Positions 8,647 through 15,699 of a DNA stretch of 22,524 nucleotides are shown piece by piece. Position numbers and translations under genes: made by a program. Within the stretch, counting starts at the first letter, position 1; every line of letters begins with the position of its first letter. The stretch is from positions 1 through 22,524 of the forward strand of contig JAEWNA010000115.1 in NCBI GenBank assembly GCA_023392975.1. Direction: 5' to 3'. This DNA is from Pseudomonadota bacterium. GTDB taxonomy: Bacteria > Pseudomonadota > Gammaproteobacteria > Xanthomonadales > Xanthomonadaceae. The notes below the pieces were generated by a model. The model saw only the letters and a list, made by a program, of their open reading frames with translations, made no database searches and was not told the origin of the DNA.

Positions 8647-8692
8647 TTGGCTAGTCATAACTCATGGATAGCATGCATCTCACGATATCCAT
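8647..8692 (+). promoter_or_regulatory. Promoter and operator-like inverted repeat of the padR gene
   Basis: A possible promoter has TTGGCT (8647-8652), a 16-bp spacer and TAGCAT (8669-8674). An inverted repeat ATGGATA (8664-8670) / TATCCAT (8686-8692) with a 15-bp spacer overlaps the -10 box and the predicted start site. It ends 25 bp before the preferred ATG at 8718. PadR-family proteins usually repress their own operon, so this is a natural autoregulatory operator. The site itself is an inference. Confidence 0.5.
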
Positions 8693-8717
8693 CCGATCGA
8701 CCGATGCAGGCCTTGCC

Positions 8718-9140
8718 ATGAGCCCCTCCGATGCCGTCGCCGATGCCGTCCCCGCGCCCGCCCACGACCCGGCGCAGGAGGCCACCGAGGCCCTGCTGCG
8801 CAAGTTCCAGAAGGAGCTGTCCGCCGGCACGGTGTCGCTGGCCCTGCTGGCGGTGCTGGCCGCGGCCGCCGAGCCGATGTACGGCTACCAGATCGCCAAG
8901 ACGCTCGAGCGCCAGGGCGAGGGCGTGCTCAGCGGCAAGCAGAGCGCGCTGTACCCGGTGCTGCGCAACCTCGAGGCCGGCGGCCTGCTGTCCAGCGAGG
9001 TCGAGCCTTCCATCAGCGGCCCGCCGCGCCGCTACTACCGCATCACGCCCTTCGGGCGCGAGGTCCTGGACGCCTGGTCCGCGGCCTGGCGCGCCACCCG
9101 CGATTCCGTCGATTCCGTCCTCATGGGGAGCCTGTCATGA
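8718..9140 (+). CDS. PadR family transcriptional regulator
   Basis: A 140-residue protein from the ATG at 8718. A start at 8664 is possible in frame, but it would put the operator-like repeat inside the coding region, so the shorter form is favoured. Seen: the PadR winged-helix signature, with FQKELSAGTVSLALLAVLAAAAEPMYGYQIAKTLE (helix 1 and helix 2), then GKQSALYPVLRNLEAGGLLSSE (recognition helix) and PPRRYYRITPFGREVLDAWSAAW (wing). Known: PadR proteins are repressors of membrane or efflux-related genes and release DNA on binding small molecules or partner proteins. The stop overlaps the ATG of the sensor gene (ATGA), so the two are translationally coupled. This two-gene layout of PadR plus HAAS protein is widespread; the HAAS partner is thought to sense the envelope. 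Confidence 0.92.
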   Translation: MSPSDAVADAVPAPAHDPAQEATEALLRKFQKELSAGTVSLALLAVLAAAAEPMYGYQIAKTLERQGEGVLSGKQSALYPVLRNLEAGGLLSSEVEPSISGPPRRYYRITPFGREVLDAWSAAWRATRDSVDSVLMGSLS

Positions 9141-10117
9141 ACACGTCCGCACAGCCCGCTTCGGCGCAGCCTGCCAGCGCGCAGTCGTCGCTGCCGACCA
9201 ACATTCCCGAATACCTCGAACACCTGCGGCGTTCGCTGGCCGGGGCCGACCCGGCGCTGATCCAGGACGCGCTCTACGACGCCGAGGAGTACCTGCGCTC
9301 CGAGATGACTGAAAACCCGGGGAAGAGCGAGGCCGAGATCATCGCGCAGGTCGCCTCCAGCTATGGCGCGCCCGACGAGGTCGCCGACATCTACCGGGAT
9401 ACCGAGGTGAAGGTGCAGGCCGCGCTGCGCACGCCCAAGCCGAAGCCGCGCCGTTCGCCGCTCGGGCGCTTCTTCGGCGTCATCGCCGAGCCGCGCACCT
9501 ATGCGGCGCTGTTCTACATGCTGCTGTCGCTGGCCACCGGCATCTTCTACTTCACCTGGGTGGTCACCGGGCTGTCGATGTCGGCCGGCCTGGCGATCCT
9601 GATCATCGGCGTGCCGTTCGTGATCCTCTACTTCGGGTCGGTGCGGGTGCTGTCGCTGGTCGAGGGCCGGATCGTCGAGGCCATGCTCGGCGAGCGCATG
9701 CCGCGGCGACCGCTGTACGCCGAGCGCGGCAAGCCGCTGCTCGCCCGCATCGGCGCCATGTTCACCGACCCGCGCACCTGGACGGCGCAGCTGTATTTCC
9801 TGCTGATGCTGCCGCTGGGCACGATCTACTTCACGATCGCGGTCACCGCGCTGTCGGTGTCGCTGGCGTTCATCACCGCCCCGATGACGGTCTGGCTGGG
9901 GTACGCCCAGGTGGTCGAGTCCGACATGGACGGCTGGCTGTTCCTCGGCAGTCGTGACGGCCTCGTGGGTACATCGCTGAGCTACGCGTCCCTGCCGCTG
10001 CTGTTCGTGCTCGGGTTCCTGCTGCTGTTCGTGACCCTGCACATCGCGCGCGGCATCGGCTACCTGCACGGCCAGCTCGCCAAGCACCTGCTGGTGAAGT
10101 CGTCGCCCAGCCGCTGA
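9137..10117 (+). CDS. HAAS-domain membrane protein with Sensor (PF13796-like) transmembrane domain
   Basis: A 326-residue protein. Seen: an Ala/Ser-rich start, then a HAAS-like helical domain (about 24-95: IPEYLEHLRRSLAGADPALIQDALYDAEEYLRSE, SSYGAPDEVADIYRD). A membrane domain with an internal duplication follows. Half one has EPRTYAALFYMLLSLATGIFYF...VTGLSM (about 116-146) and a helix at 148-168. Half two has DPRTWTAQLYFLLMLPLGTIYF..AVTALSVSLAFITAP (about 213-252). A last helix is near 285-308. This is the pattern of the Sensor family found fused to actinobacterial histidine kinases and next to PadR genes. Inferred: it senses membrane state and passes the signal to PadR through its cytosolic HAAS domain. 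It overlaps padR by 4 bp and ends just before a terminator palindrome. Confidence 0.85.
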   Translation: MNTSAQPASAQPASAQSSLPTNIPEYLEHLRRSLAGADPALIQDALYDAEEYLRSEMTENPGKSEAEIIAQVASSYGAPDEVADIYRDTEVKVQAALRTPKPKPRRSPLGRFFGVIAEPRTYAALFYMLLSLATGIFYFTWVVTGLSMSAGLAILIIGVPFVILYFGSVRVLSLVEGRIVEAMLGERMPRRPLYAERGKPLLARIGAMFTDPRTWTAQLYFLLMLPLGTIYFTIAVTALSVSLAFITAPMTVWLGYAQVVESDMDGWLFLGSRDGLVGTSLSYASLPLLFVLGFLLLFVTLHIARGIGYLHGQLAKHLLVKSSPSR

Positions 10118-10133
10118 GCGTTCGCGCTCTCCG

Positions 10134-10171
10134 GAAACGAAACGCCGGCGCATGCGCCGGCGTTTCGTTTC
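10134..10171. terminator. 38-bp perfect palindrome, likely bidirectional terminator
   Basis: Both arms are 19 bp with no mismatch (10134-10152 and 10153-10171), centred on CA/TG. The arms end in GAAACGAAAC / GTTTCGTTTC, giving a short U-rich run on either strand. It lies between the convergent sensor gene (stop 10117) and lipase effector gene (stop 10190), the position of a shared terminator. Confidence 0.85.
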
Positions 10172-10189
10172 GCAGGAGGTGAACCCGCG

Positions 10190-11464
10190 TCAGCCGCGCG
10201 CCATCGCCCGCTGCGGCTGCTCTTCCTGCGGCAGCGCCGGTGCCGGCATGTTCGCGGCGAGCTGCGCACTGACCGCGATCGGCTGCTGCTGGGCCTCCGC
10301 CCGGCCGATCGAGGCGACCTGCGCCGCCGGGTCGTCCGGCGTGCGACCCTGCACCGCGAACAGGCGTTCGCCGGTGGCGGCGACGCTGTTCACCTCGGTC
10401 AGGCCCTGCTGGCGCGCGGCCGCGACCAGGCTGGCCACGCTGCGGTTGTCGAGGTCGCCGACCTGGCCGCGGTTGCGTTCGAGCGCGGCGTAGGTCTGCT
10501 CGACCATCGGCGAATCGCCGATCAGCGGCGCGCGGTCGAGGCTGCTGCGCTGCGAGAAGAGGTCGTGCCAGCCTTCGCGCAGGCGTTCGACGCCATGCTG
10601 CACGCCCAGCGAGGTGTTGGTGATGCCGCCGCGGATGGCGGCCACGTCGTCGCGGTACTTGTCGATCATCGGATCGAACTGCGCCGCGCGCCGGCTGTTC
10701 TCGGCGGTCATCAGCGGCCCGCCGCCTTCCTCGCGGACGAACGCGCCGATGCCGTGCGCCGGTCCACCGCGGTTCCATGCCACGTCGATCGGGTTGCGCG
10801 GGTCGCCGAAGAACGGGACCATCGAGCGATTGCGGTTGTTGGCGTAGCCGCCGTGTTCGAGCGCGGCGATGTCTTCCTGGGTCGCGTAGACGCGGACCTG
10901 CCCGTAGTGCGGGCTGGCGGCGCTGACGACGTCGGTGGCGCGGACGTGGTTGATCACGTCGTTGCCGCCGGCGGGCACGCCCTGGCGCAGGCCGGCGGCG
11001 CCGTAGGCGTTGAAGGTCTCGCCGTGCAGGTGGAAATGGCTCGCGGTGATCTGGGCGAGCGTGCCGCCCAGCGAGTGGCCGGTCACGGTGACCTCCGGCG
11101 CGGGCCGGCCGGTGCGTTCGGCCTCGGTGCGGGCGATGTCGAGCGCGCGCTGGGTGAGGGCGATGGCGTCCTGGGTCTGGTTGTTGACCCCGTTCACCAC
11201 CATGCCGCCGTCGGTGCGCACCGCGTCGCGGAACAGTTCGCCGGTGCCGCGGCTGGGTTCGGTACCGCGATGGGCGACGACGATCTCGTGGTTGTCGACG
11301 CGCTGGTAGATCGTGCCCTGGTAGCCGGTCTGCGGGTTGTCGCCGTTGGCGAGCACGCGGTAGTGCACGCCTTCGATGGTGACTTCCGAATTCGGGTTGT
11401 GCTGCGGGTGCCGGTAGCTGTCCTCGCTGAGCGCGGCGTAATCGCGGCTGGTCATGTCGCTCAT
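10190..11464 (-). CDS. Antibacterial T4SS effector: class 3 lipase with C-terminal XVIPCD domain
   Basis: A 424-residue protein from the ATG at 11464. Seen: an alpha/beta-hydrolase of the lipase class 3 type in the N-terminal 250 residues. It has IVVAHRGTEP (oxyanion region, 61-70) and the nucleophile elbow GHSLGG with Ser131. Asp178 (RATDVV) is a likely catalytic acid, and His237 (PAHGIG) is a candidate base. The C-terminal 110 residues (DRSVASLVAAARQQGL-like helix at 340-355, then LFAVQG at 368-373 and a Gln-rich tail) match the XVIPCD secretion domain of Xanthomonas-type effectors. Known: XVIPCD binds VirD4 and sends toxins through the X-T4SS into rival bacteria; lipase-type X-effectors have been described in Xanthomonas. 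There is no signal peptide, as expected for T4SS cargo. The probable immunity gene overlaps its start (ATGA). Confidence 0.88.
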   Translation of the reverse strand: MSDMTSRDYAALSEDSYRHPQHNPNSEVTIEGVHYRVLANGDNPQTGYQGTIYQRVDNHEIVVAHRGTEPSRGTGELFRDAVRTDGGMVVNGVNNQTQDAIALTQRALDIARTEAERTGRPAPEVTVTGHSLGGTLAQITASHFHLHGETFNAYGAAGLRQGVPAGGNDVINHVRATDVVSAASPHYGQVRVYATQEDIAALEHGGYANNRNRSMVPFFGDPRNPIDVAWNRGGPAHGIGAFVREEGGGPLMTAENSRRAAQFDPMIDKYRDDVAAIRGGITNTSLGVQHGVERLREGWHDLFSQRSSLDRAPLIGDSPMVEQTYAALERNRGQVGDLDNRSVASLVAAARQQGLTEVNSVAATGERLFAVQGRTPDDPAAQVASIGRAEAQQQPIAVSAQLAANMPAPALPQEEQPQRAMARG

Positions 11465-12129
11465 GGGGCCTCCCTGCGCGCCGCGATCGTCAGCGTGAAC
11501 TGCGGCCCGGCCGAGGCCTGGTAGTAGTCGGCCGCTTCCTCGCCGAAGACGACTTCCATCGGCTCGGGCTTCTGGGCGAAGTCGCGGACCAGGAAGTGAT
11601 CGACCACGGTGCCGCCGGCGAGCAGGCGGTCGGCCGGGATGCCGCCGATGAAGCGGGTGGCGTCGGAGCGGAAGCGGACGCTGGCGTTGTTGAGCGCCCA
11701 GTGGCACACGCCGAGGCCGTAGTAGTCCTCGTCGAGCAGCGCGTCCTCGTGCACGACCGCGGTCCAGGTGCCGGCGTCGACGCGTTCGAGCGCCAGCGGC
11801 ACGCTGTGGCGGGGCGGCAGGCGCACGCCGCCGACCGCGCGGGTGAAGTCGTAGGGCACGCACTCGCGGTTCTCGACCTCGAAGTCGGCGGTCGCGTCGA
11901 GATCCGCGACCTCGCCCGGCAGGCCGTCGAAGCGCAGGGTCAGCACGTACCGCTGCGAAGGTGAGGGTCGGAGCGACGGTCGGACGTCGGGCACCGCGGT
12001 GGGTGCGTTGGCGGCATCACCCGGGCCGGCGTCGGCGGTCTTGGCGTTCTGGCAACTGCTGGTCATGGTGGCGAGCATCATCAGGGCGGCCATCGTGGTC
12101 GGTCTGCGGTCCATGGAAGGCAGGGGCAT
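11461..12129 (-). CDS. Probable immunity lipoprotein for the XVIPCD lipase effector
   Basis: A 222-residue protein from the ATG at 12129; an ATG at 12114 is equally possible, and neither has a strong ribosome site. Seen: a lipoprotein signal peptide (basic MDRRPTT, core MAALMMLATM, lipobox TSSC with Cys26 counted from 12129). A Pro/Ala-rich linker follows, then a compact domain with two cysteines (NRECVPYDF and GVCHWALNN) that could form a disulfide. The remainder is beta-strand rich (YVLTLRFDGLPGE, TWTAVVHED, FTLTIAARRE). I recognise no family. The immunity call rests on context: its stop overlaps the effector ATG (ATGA), it precedes the effector, and X-T4SS immunity proteins are usually lipoproteins that face the periplasm where the phospholipase acts. 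Confidence is high for a lipoprotein and moderate for immunity. Confidence 0.75.
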   Translation of the reverse strand: MPLPSMDRRPTTMAALMMLATMTSSCQNAKTADAGPGDAANAPTAVPDVRPSLRPSPSQRYVLTLRFDGLPGEVADLDATADFEVENRECVPYDFTRAVGGVRLPPRHSVPLALERVDAGTWTAVVHEDALLDEDYYGLGVCHWALNNASVRFRSDATRFIGGIPADRLLAGGTVVDHFLVRDFAQKPEPMEVVFGEEAADYYQASAGPQFTLTIAARREAP

Positions 12130-12222
12130 GGGGCACACGAGACGTGGAGGAGGAGGGCGTACGCGCCTCCCGGGACTGCCATGCCGCCGGGTCACGGCCG
12201 CACGACGGGAGACGTCCGGACC

Positions 12223-12252
12223 TGTATAGCCCGCGGCTGGACGGGCTGTCGC
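12223..12252 (-). promoter_or_regulatory. Possible sigma-70 promoter of the immunity/effector pair
   Basis: Read on the minus strand, GCGACA (12252-12247) is followed after 18 bp by TATACA (12228-12223). The transcript would start near 12216, about 87 nt before the immunity ATG at 12129. The -10 is good and the -35 weak. The surrounding gap (12130-12318) also holds a 7-bp inverted repeat TGAGACT/AGTCTCA (12268-12283) upstream of this promoter, of unknown role. Confidence 0.4.
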
Positions 12253-12318
12253 CTTTTTCGCCGAAAGTGAGACTTCAGTCTCATTGCGCGACGACCGGCG
12301 GTCGCCGCATCGATGGCG

Positions 12319-13581
12319 TCAGCCGGTGCGGGCGGGCGCGTCGTGCTTCGCGATGAAATCCCGCACCTGCGGGTAGACCTCGTTGCGCCAGCGTCGGCCG
12401 CTGAAGATGCCGTAATGGCCCGCACCCTTCGCGGTCAGGTGCACCCGGTCGGCCTCCGGGATGCCGGTGCACAGCTTGTGCGCGGCGCGGGTCTGGCCAA
12501 GGCCGGCGATGTCGTCCAGTTCGCCCTCGATGGTCATCAGCGCCGTGCCCGCGATCGCGCCCGGGCGCACGCGTTCGCCGGCCACGTCCCACAACCCGCG
12601 CGGCAGCAGGTGGTCCTGGAAGACCATGCGGATGGTGTCGAGGTAGTACTCGGCGGGCATGTCGAGCACCGCGTTGTATTCGTCGTAGAAACGGCGATGG
12701 GCGTCGGCGTCCTCGAGATCGCCCTTCACCAGGTCCTGGTAGAAGTCCCAGTGCGACATCACGTGCCGCTCGGGGTTCATCGACAGGAAGCCCATGTGCT
12801 GCAGGAAGCCCGGATACACCCGGCGGCCGCGGCCCGGGTAGTTCGCCGGGACGATGTGGATGAGGTTCTGTTCGAACCACCACAGCGGCTTCTGGGTCGC
12901 GAGGTTGTTCACCGCCGTCGGCGATTCTCGGCTGTCGATCGGACCGCCCATCATCACCAGCGAGCGCGGCGTCTGTTCGCCGCGCGCGGCCATCAGCGAG
13001 ACCGCGGCCAGCACCGGCACCGTCGGCTGGCACACGCTGATCACGTGCAGCGACTGCGCGCCGATGTGGCGGATGAACGTCTCGATGGTGGCGACGTAGT
13101 CGTCGAGCGTGAACTGGCCGTCGGCCTTCGCCACCATGCGCGCGTCGACCCAGTCGGTGATGTAGACCTTGTGGTCGCGCAGCAGCGTCTGCACGGTGTC
13201 GCGCAGCAGCGTCGCGTGGTGGCCGGACAGCGGCGCCACCACCAGCACGGTCGGGTCGTCCTTGAGGTCGGTCACGCCGTCGGTTTCGTCGGAGAAGCGC
13301 TTGAACCGCTGCAGCCGGCAGAACGGCGTGCGGATCACCTCGCGCTCGACCACCGGATACGTGCGGCCGGCCTTCTCCACGCTGTGGATGCCGAACGCGG
13401 GCTTCTCGTAGTCCTTGCCGACGCGGTACAGCAGCTCGTAGCCGGCGGCGACGCGGGGCGCGAACGGCAGGTTCGACAGCCAGCTCCCGGGCGAGGAGAA
13501 CATCCGGGCATTGGCCTCGGCCCAGTAGGTCGTCGGCGCCATCCAGGCGCGTCCCAGTTCGTGCATCTGGTAAAGCAGCAT
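12319..13581 (-). CDS. phaZ: Intracellular polyhydroxyalkanoate depolymerase (PhaZ family)
   Basis: A 420-residue protein from the ATG at 13581, which follows GGAG at 8-9 nt; the frame extends further upstream, but only as a shadow over the tfoX-like gene. Seen: the family start MLLYQMHELGRAWMAPTTYWAEAN, then an alpha/beta-hydrolase core with VLVVAPLSGHHATLLRDTVQTLL (112-134), VYITDWVDARMV (139-150) and VISVCQPTVPVL (180-191). Cys184 sits at the nucleophile position, as in the Ralstonia-type PhaZ. A C-terminal TIEGELDDIAG (Asp) and GAGHYGIFSGRRWRNEVYP (His) complete the triad. Known: this family hydrolyses stored native PHB granules in the cytoplasm. No PHA synthase gene is in the window, so the physiological substrate is an inference. 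Confidence 0.9.
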   Translation of the reverse strand: MLLYQMHELGRAWMAPTTYWAEANARMFSSPGSWLSNLPFAPRVAAGYELLYRVGKDYEKPAFGIHSVEKAGRTYPVVEREVIRTPFCRLQRFKRFSDETDGVTDLKDDPTVLVVAPLSGHHATLLRDTVQTLLRDHKVYITDWVDARMVAKADGQFTLDDYVATIETFIRHIGAQSLHVISVCQPTVPVLAAVSLMAARGEQTPRSLVMMGGPIDSRESPTAVNNLATQKPLWWFEQNLIHIVPANYPGRGRRVYPGFLQHMGFLSMNPERHVMSHWDFYQDLVKGDLEDADAHRRFYDEYNAVLDMPAEYYLDTIRMVFQDHLLPRGLWDVAGERVRPGAIAGTALMTIEGELDDIAGLGQTRAAHKLCTGIPEADRVHLTAKGAGHYGIFSGRRWRNEVYPQVRDFIAKHDAPARTG

Positions 13582-13701
13582 CGGCGAAGCTCCGGTGGGA
13601 GGGCGCTGCCGGACGGGCCGGCTTGCTGCGGCGCAGCATACCCGATCGCCGCCGCCCGGGCGCACGCCCTGTTCAGTTTGGCGGTGCGCTACGCTCGCGT
13701 C

Positions 13702-14067
13702 ATGCGCGCGAACGCCACCGACATCGCCTGGTTCCGGGAACTGCTGGCACCGCTGGGGCGGATCGACGCCAGGCGGATGTTCGGCGGTACCGGCCTCTAT
13801 GCCGCGGACACGATCGTGGCGCTGGAGATCGAGGGCACCCTGTACCTGAAGACCGACGCGACGACCCGCGACCGCTTCCGCGACGCCGGCGGGCGACCGT
13901 TCGTCTACGACAACGGCAAGCGCGAGGTCGAGACCAGCTACTGGACGCCGCCGGACGACGCGATGGATTCCGCCGAGGCGATGCGCCCGTGGGCGTTGCT
14001 GGCGCAGGCGGCCGCGCAGCGCGCTGCGGCTGCGAAACCGGCGCGGAAGACGAAGAAGCCGGCCTGA
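13702..14067 (+). CDS. TfoX N-terminal domain protein
   Basis: A 121-residue protein from the ATG at 13702. The frame is open far upstream, but that is the complement of phaZ. Seen: the TfoX/Sxy N-terminal fold with FRELLAPLGRIDARRMFGGTGLYAADTIVALEIEGTLYLKTD, then FVYDNGKREVETSYWTPPDDAMDSAEAMRPWALLA. The Ala/Lys-rich tail (PARKTKKPA) is basic. The C-terminal TfoX domain of competence regulators is absent, so it should not be called a Sxy orthologue. Known: stand-alone TfoX-N proteins are common in proteobacteria and mostly uncharacterised. There is no ribosome site. A TACGCT hexamer at 13690-13695 ends 6 nt before the ATG, so a leaderless transcript is possible. It is divergent from phaZ. Confidence 0.82.
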   Translation: MRANATDIAWFRELLAPLGRIDARRMFGGTGLYAADTIVALEIEGTLYLKTDATTRDRFRDAGGRPFVYDNGKREVETSYWTPPDDAMDSAEAMRPWALLAQAAAQRAAAAKPARKTKKPA

Positions 14068-14139
14068 CACGCAGTGCACGCAAGTCGGCGTCGGACGCCA
14101 CCGGGTCATCATCTTGCATCAGTCGAGCGATGCGCCGTT

Positions 14140-14218
14140 CCTGTGGAAGCGACGGAAGTCGCGACGAACAGCAGAAGGGCTTTCGGCGGCCTGTCGCGAC
14201 TTCCGTCGCTCTCACAGG
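14140..14218. repeat. REP-like inverted repeat (26-bp arms)
   Basis: The arms 14140-14165 and 14193-14218 are inverted copies of 26 bp with two mismatches, separated by a 27-bp loop. The arm core AGCGACGGAAGTCGCGAC is itself partly palindromic. It lies between the convergent tfoX-like and methyltransferase genes. From memory, Lysobacter and Xanthomonas genomes carry many intergenic repeats of the CCTGTGGGAGCGAC...GTCGCGAC type, so this is probably one copy of a dispersed REP/BIME family. It may also terminate both transcripts. Confidence 0.72.
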
Positions 14219-14229
14219 ATCCGTGTGCC

Positions 14230-14841
14230 TTACCGGGTCGGCGCGGCCGCCTCCAGCGCCGCCGGCTGTTCCGCCAGTGCCGGCGACAACCAGCAGTGCG
14301 AACCGAGGAAGCGAAAGCCCAGCGCCCCGAACCGGTCGCGATAGAACTTCGCGGGGCGTGGCTGGAAACCGACGTCGTCGCCCTCGGTCTCGTCTTCCTT
14401 CGCGAAGGTTTCGAGGAAGGCGACGCCGCCGCACAGTTCGGCCAGGCCCGGCAGGCCCTGCGTCAGCTCGCGGGTCGGCAGGTAGTGCATCACGTCGCTG
14501 CAGATCAGCAGATCGGCCGGCGCGCAGGGCCGCAGGTGCGCGAAATCTGCGAAGCGCGCGAAGTGCAGGTTGCGACGCGCGCCGTAGCGGCCGATCGCGT
14601 ACTCGCTGCTGTCGAAGCCGAGGTACTGCAGCTTCGGCCGCATGGCCAGCAGCGGCGCGCGCCACGCGCCTTCGCCGCAGCCGATGTCGAGCACGCTGCG
14701 GATCGGGCGTTCGAGGTGGTATTCGGCGGTCGCCACCGCCAGCGCGACCTTGCGCTTCAGCCGCTGCGCGCCGCCGATGCCGGCGCGGCGGTACCAGTGG
14801 TCGAAATAGCGGCGGTCGTAGCGTTTGTCGGTCGAAGTCAT
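14230..14841 (-). CDS. Class I SAM-dependent methyltransferase
   Basis: A 203-residue protein. Seen: motif I VLDIGCGEG (50-58), an acidic end of strand 2 (YLGFDSSEYAI, 73-83), motif for strand 4 LLICSDVMHYLP (111-122) and strand 5 GGVAFLETFA (138-147). The fold is therefore complete. The N-terminal YDRRYFDHWYRRAG is typical of small bacterial methyltransferases of unknown substrate. The ATG overlaps the stop of the upstream dioxygenase gene (ATGA), so the two are coupled. It is the last gene of the long minus-strand cluster, ending next to the REP-like repeat. The substrate is unknown. Confidence 0.85.
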   Translation of the reverse strand: MTSTDKRYDRRYFDHWYRRAGIGGAQRLKRKVALAVATAEYHLERPIRSVLDIGCGEGAWRAPLLAMRPKLQYLGFDSSEYAIGRYGARRNLHFARFADFAHLRPCAPADLLICSDVMHYLPTRELTQGLPGLAELCGGVAFLETFAKEDETEGDDVGFQPRPAKFYRDRFGALGFRFLGSHCWLSPALAEQPAALEAAAPTR

Positions 14842-15650
14842 CTGGATTCGATCAGCAGCGAGGTCATCGACAGCGAGGACACCACGTCGTCGTTGAAGAA
14901 GGTCAGCGCGTCGCCGTCGCGGGCCAGCGCCAGCGCGTACAGCAGCGGCAGGTAGTGCTCGGGCGTCGGGATCGACAGCCGCGCGTCCTCGCCCAGCGCC
15001 GGCCAGTCGGCGAGGGCGGCGAGATCGCCGTCGCGGATCAGCGCGTCCACGCGGTCGCGGAAGCGCAGCGCCCACGGCAGCGGCGCGTCGTTCCGCCAGT
15101 CGAACAGCCGCAGGTTGTGGACGATGTCGCCGCTGCCGACCACCAGCACGCCCTCGTCGCGCAGCGGCGCGAGCCTGCGCGCCAACGCGACGTGCCATGC
15201 GCCGGGGCGGCGGCTGTCGATGCCCAACTGCACCACCGGCACGTCGGCATCGGGATACATCGGGCGCAGCACGCTCCAGGCGCCATGGTCGAGGCCGCGC
15301 TTCGGGTCGATGCGCGCGTCGAAGTCCTCGCCGGCGCCATCGTCGCCGAGCCAGCTGTCGCCGAGCAGGTCGACCACGCGCTGCGCGAGCGCCGGATCTC
15401 CCGGCGCCGGCCACTGCACGTCGAACAGCGCCTGCGGGAAACCGCCGAAGTCGTGGATCGTCGGCGGATGCGCGCTGCCGGTGAGCCACGGCCCCGGTGT
15501 TTCCCAGTGCGCGGACACGCACAGCACCGCGCGCGGCCGCGGCAGGCGCGCACCGAGGGCGCGCCAGGCCTGCGACCAGGCGTTGTCCTCGATCGCGTTC
15601 ATCGGCGAACCGTGGCCGACGAACAGTACGGGCATGGGGAGGGGGGTCAT
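14838..15650 (-). CDS. ygiD: YgiD-type extradiol dioxygenase (4,5-DOPA dioxygenase family)
   Basis: A 270-residue protein of the size usual for YgiD. Seen: VLFVGHGSPMNAIEDNAWSQ (His13), VLCVSAHWE (His48), PPTIHDFGGFPQALFDVQWPAPG, KRGLDHGAWSVLRPMYP (His122), VGSGDIVHNLRLFDW (His178) and PTPEHYLPLLYALA (His232). The conserved histidines of this LigB-like family are present, so a metal site should form. Known: YgiD of E. coli cleaves DOPA extradiol in vitro, and family members are widespread with unclear physiology. The start at 15650 is the first plausible ATG; ATG 15635 (MPVLF) is an alternative. It lies 49 bp downstream of the deacylase gene and overlaps the methyltransferase by 4 bp. Confidence 0.88.
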   Translation of the reverse strand: MTPLPMPVLFVGHGSPMNAIEDNAWSQAWRALGARLPRPRAVLCVSAHWETPGPWLTGSAHPPTIHDFGGFPQALFDVQWPAPGDPALAQRVVDLLGDSWLGDDGAGEDFDARIDPKRGLDHGAWSVLRPMYPDADVPVVQLGIDSRRPGAWHVALARRLAPLRDEGVLVVGSGDIVHNLRLFDWRNDAPLPWALRFRDRVDALIRDGDLAALADWPALGEDARLSIPTPEHYLPLLYALALARDGDALTFFNDDVVSSLSMTSLLIESR

Positions 15651-15699
15651 CGGGGCGCGACGCGGAATGTGGGCGGCCAGTATCCCCGCCGGCGCGGGG

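Noticed and set aside
8664..8717. An 18-codon N-terminal extension of PadR.
   Set aside because: It would place the operator-like dyad and probable transcript start inside the coding sequence, and its residues are not part of the PadR fold.
12268..12283. The TGAGACT dyad as a Rho-independent terminator of phaZ.
   Set aside because: The stem is only 7 bp and is not followed by a U-tract on the minus strand. It is kept only as a possible operator.
12313..13701. A long N-terminal extension of the TfoX-like gene over phaZ.
   Set aside because: It is antisense to the depolymerase, and the TfoX fold begins only at the ATG at 13702.
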